Source of the DNA: Candidatus Poribacteria bacterium
GTDB lineage: Bacteria; Poribacteria; WGA-4E; WGA-3G
Reading direction: 5' to 3'
Length of the DNA stretch: 64,000 nt
Assembly: GCA_022821495.1 (NCBI GenBank)
Contig: JAJEDN010000067.1
Location: 62,001 to 126,000 of the forward strand
A program made the position numbers and the translations under genes. Position 1 is the stretch's first letter, and each line of letters begins with the position of its first letter. The notes beneath the pieces were generated by a model. That model did no database searches. It was given only the letters and a program-made list of their open reading frames with translations, and was not told where the DNA came from. This document shows, piece after piece, positions 61,639-64,000 of this stretch.

Positions 61639-62454
61639 ATGCGAAATGACAGTTTATCGAATACTTACGATACCCACACCACTGTTCTCTCAAACGAGGC
61701 GGTAGCCGAGGCACATTATCTGTTACGTTGCGAGTGTCCCGAAATTGCTCAGCACGCGCGTCCAGGGCAGTTCATTCATGTGATGATTGCACAAGATACA
61801 GGTCTGTTGCTCCGCCGCCCTTTCACAATCTATACGGTGGAAGGACGTGAGATAACAATGCTCTATCAAATTATTGGTGAAGGGACGAAGCGGTTGTCGG
61901 AGATGCCGAAAGACGCACCGCTCCAAGTTCTCGGACCCCTCGGTAATACTTTTGATTTTACTGTAAAACCTGAACCTGCAATCCTTGTCGGCGGCGGTGC
62001 CGGTATTGCTTCACTCATGTTGTTGGCTGTGGCATTGCGTAGGCACGGTATACACACCCTTGGGTTGGTAGGCGCGCAACATAGCACCCGACTTCTAAGT
62101 GTAACGGATTTAGAATCTATTGATATTACGGTACATATAGCCACAGACGATGGAAGCGTTGGGCATCATGGGTATGTCACTGACATCCTTGCAGATCTAC
62201 TTGAGAATACCGATTGGCAACGTCCGACGGTTTATGCATGTGGCCCACACGGGATGCTTTCTGCTGTCGCGAAAATCACTGCTGATTTCAAGGTGCCAAC
62301 GCAAATTGCCATGGAAAATCGTATGGGGTGTGCGATGGGCGTGTGTCTCGGCTGTGTTTGCCCTGTTCGTGTTGACACAGATACCATTGCGTACCAACGT
62401 GTTTGTACTGAAGGTCCGGTCTTTAATGCCTTTGATATTGCGTGGGATATTTAG
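61639..62454 (+). CDS. pyrK: Dihydroorotate dehydrogenase electron-transfer subunit
   Basis: 271 residues. Flavin and NAD domain with FIHVMIAQDTGLLLRRPFTI and PAILVGGGAGIASLMLLA, and YACGPHGMLSAVAK for the nucleotide site; C-terminal cysteines GCAMGVCLGCVCPV and VCTEG bind the 2Fe-2S cluster. It feeds NADH electrons to a PyrD of type 1B in pyrimidine synthesis. No pyrD is adjacent, and pyrF lies far away, so the pathway is dispersed. ATG at 61639 chosen so the usual length is kept; ribosome site weak. Confidence 0.93.
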   Translation: MRNDSLSNTYDTHTTVLSNEAVAEAHYLLRCECPEIAQHARPGQFIHVMIAQDTGLLLRRPFTIYTVEGREITMLYQIIGEGTKRLSEMPKDAPLQVLGPLGNTFDFTVKPEPAILVGGGAGIASLMLLAVALRRHGIHTLGLVGAQHSTRLLSVTDLESIDITVHIATDDGSVGHHGYVTDILADLLENTDWQRPTVYACGPHGMLSAVAKITADFKVPTQIAMENRMGCAMGVCLGCVCPVRVDTDTIAYQRVCTEGPVFNAFDIAWDI

Positions 62455-62515
62455 GGGCAGATAAAAAGAAGCAATACATACTGATAATAAAATTATATTA
62501 AAAGAAAAATAAACA

Positions 62516-63649
62516 ATGATGAATACAACATTTTATACCGAATTGACGACCAATAGCCTCCAGGGTGAAGTTCTCTCCGATGCTCACTGTGAAGCGATAC
62601 TCACTGGATCGGATGTTGAATTACTACCGCTATTGGATGCTGCATACCAAGTGCGCAAAACCTACTTCGAGAACGAGGTGCAGCTGCACATCCTCAACAA
62701 TGCCCAAAACGGCTACTGTCCAGAGGATTGTGGCTATTGCGCGCAGGCAAGTTCGGCAACTACGGAGATTGAGGCTTATCCCTTAAAACCCGATGCTGAG
62801 ATTCTGGAAGAAGCGAAACGCGCTTATGAATCTGGTGCATATCGCTACTGCCTTGTAATGAGTGGACGCGGTCCCTCCCCAAAACGGGTATCACACCTCG
62901 CGGAACTCATCCAGGCTGTGAAGGCACGCTATCCGATCGAAGTGTGTCTCTCTGCCGGACTAATTGATATAGAATCCGCTCATCTCTTGAAAACAGCCGG
63001 ATTAGATAGGTTGAACCATAACCTGAATACTTCCGAGGCACACTATCCGAATATCTGTAGCACACACACGTATCAGGATAGAATGGAGACATTACAAGCC
63101 GCACAAAGGGTTGGACTTTCCTGTTGTTCAGGTGTAATCGTTGGGATGGGGGAAGGAACGGATGATTTGATTAAGGTGGCGAAAGCACTCCGACAACTTG
63201 AAGTCGCCTCACTTCCTGTCAACTTTTTCTTACCGATAACCGGTACGCAGCTGTCCGAGTTTGATACGGAAACCCAGCGGAGTGCGTCCACTACTTTAAC
63301 TCCAGAGTATTGTCTCCGGGTCCTGTGTCTGTACCGATTCTTAAATCCACGAGCGGAAATACGGGTCGCTGCAGGGCGAGAGCACCATTTACGAAGTATG
63401 GAAGTGATGGCACTCTATCCAGCAAATTCGATGTTTATTGAGGGTTATCTAAATGCTGAAGGATCAGCAGCATCACGGACGCTTGAGATGATTAGGGATG
63501 CCGGGTTTACAGTCAAGACAAACGATGCGGACATTGACCAACTTAATAAGGCAGAAGTAGAAAAAAGAGATGTGCTGCTCAAAGAGCTTAAGGTGCTTCG
63601 ACCGCGCATGGCATCCAAGCAGAACCAAGTTGAACCGAGCGTTGACTGA
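62516..63649 (+). CDS. bioB: Biotin synthase
   Basis: Radical-SAM enzyme that inserts sulfur into dethiobiotin. 377 residues with the cluster motif CPEDCGYC (C68, C72, C75), the SAM-binding VCLSAGLI and C-terminal AGREHHLRSMEVMALYPANS, where the Arg and Asn flank the auxiliary 2Fe-2S cluster. Somewhat longer than the Escherichia coli protein because of the N- and C-terminal ends. No other bio genes nearby. Fpr in this window could supply reducing power. Ribosome site is weak. ATG at 62519 is an alternative start. Confidence 0.95.
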   Translation: MMNTTFYTELTTNSLQGEVLSDAHCEAILTGSDVELLPLLDAAYQVRKTYFENEVQLHILNNAQNGYCPEDCGYCAQASSATTEIEAYPLKPDAEILEEAKRAYESGAYRYCLVMSGRGPSPKRVSHLAELIQAVKARYPIEVCLSAGLIDIESAHLLKTAGLDRLNHNLNTSEAHYPNICSTHTYQDRMETLQAAQRVGLSCCSGVIVGMGEGTDDLIKVAKALRQLEVASLPVNFFLPITGTQLSEFDTETQRSASTTLTPEYCLRVLCLYRFLNPRAEIRVAAGREHHLRSMEVMALYPANSMFIEGYLNAEGSAASRTLEMIRDAGFTVKTNDADIDQLNKAEVEKRDVLLKELKVLRPRMASKQNQVEPSVD

Positions 63650-63745
63650 TGCCAAAGAATTGCCCGCCTTACTCGCGAATTCCAAGGAACTTCAAACGGA
63701 AAACTACTGATTCGTACCCACCGCCTTTGCTGCCTTGAAGTAATG

Positions 63746-63966
63746 TCAGTATGCCCTTGCCATTTCAACCTTGTAAGGGATCTTACTGAGAATCAGTTTC
63801 CCCATTTCAACTTTGTTGCTGGCATTATCGATATCAATGCCAACAAGTTTACCATCCGCATCATAATCAAGAAGAATACCTTCCGAGATTTCTCGACCTT
63901 CTACGCTGGCTGCTCGGACAAGTTGATATAAAGTGAATCAGTTTCTGGATAGTAGTTGAGTTTCAT
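63746..63966 (-). pseudogene. Frameshifted DUF2283-type gene
   Basis: On the minus strand from 63966: MKLNYYPETDSLYINLSEQP, then a stop (TAG at 63901-63903). In the neighbouring frame the family text continues SVEGREISEGILLDYDADGK, LVGIDIDNASNK, ending VEMARAY at 63746. Skipping one base restores the standard DUF2283 order, so a 1-nt deletion has broken it. DUF2283 proteins often pair with DUF4258 toxins; any partner is beyond the window. Confidence 0.7.
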
Positions 63967-64000
63967 GGCTTGAATCCTGGATCATTATCCAATTTGTGTC

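Noticed and set aside
1..64000. tRNA or rRNA genes
   Set aside because: No cloverleaf-like blocks with GGTTCGANTCC or conserved rRNA segments were recognised by eye; a tRNAscan-SE run would settle it.

Overview
The window looks like chromosome from an uncultured, sponge-associated-type bacterium of the Poribacteria or a close relative. That is an inference from gene content: tandem signal-peptide WD40 proteins, long TPR proteins, two phytanoyl-CoA-dioxygenase-family proteins, paired ThuA-like proteins, a sulfatase-fold enzyme, a Gfo/Idh oxidoreductase, two DUF6785-type membrane proteins and many toxin-antitoxin pieces sit between ordinary housekeeping genes. Genetic code 11 fits, GTG and TTG starts are common, and many genes have a textbook -35/-10 promoter (TTGACA-like, 17-base spacer, TATAAT-like). 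No tRNA, rRNA or CRISPR array was recognised.

Layout. 0-6.5 kb: tail of a type I restriction HsdR subunit, an unknown 309-residue protein, an hflK/hflC pair, a Gfo/Idh oxidoreductase and a basic protein with three helix-turn-helix-like repeats. 6.5-18.6 kb: malate synthase G, two small unknown proteins, an amidohydrolase, a HEPN-like/PIN pair, then a same-strand run of two ThuA proteins, PhyH, a VapB-like orphan, argH, a 37-codon ORF, pyrF and a sulfatase-fold enzyme. 18.6-24.2 kb: three tandem secreted WD40 proteins on the minus strand. 24.7-30 kb: ferredoxin-NADP reductase, a TonB-like/DUF4159 protein, a gene remnant beside a mobile element, and a membrane TPR protein. 30-38.3 kb: DUF6785 protein, tyrA-cmk-plsC operon, ychF, a small membrane protein with a methyltransferase, and leuB. 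38.4-41.1 kb: an accessory patch with a restriction-modification remnant and a HigB toxin followed by a HigA-like domain fused to TPRs. 41.2-51.6 kb: nucleoside hydrolase, PhyH, recG, deoxyhypusine-synthase-like protein, smc, comF. 51.8-64 kb: secreted protein, hicAB with an oversized HicB, rqcH, a second mobile element, heptosyltransferase, second DUF6785 protein, STAS protein, metallophosphatase, pyrK, bioB and a frameshifted DUF2283 remnant.

The most unusual signal is a pair of about 480-bp elements (27.3-27.8 kb and 56.0-56.5 kb). They have IS200/IS605-style terminal hairpins and no transposase or nuclease gene, but carry a conserved structured RNA on the minus strand. A distal helix and a loop-capped hairpin keep their pairing while the bases change between copies, and the G-U pairs are only possible in the minus-strand transcript. 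This suggests a non-autonomous omega-RNA/HEARO-like element. The rest of the intergenic space holds several dispersed repeat families: heptamer tracts, two MITE-like palindromes, a GGTTCGG palindrome and a 52-bp tandem array.
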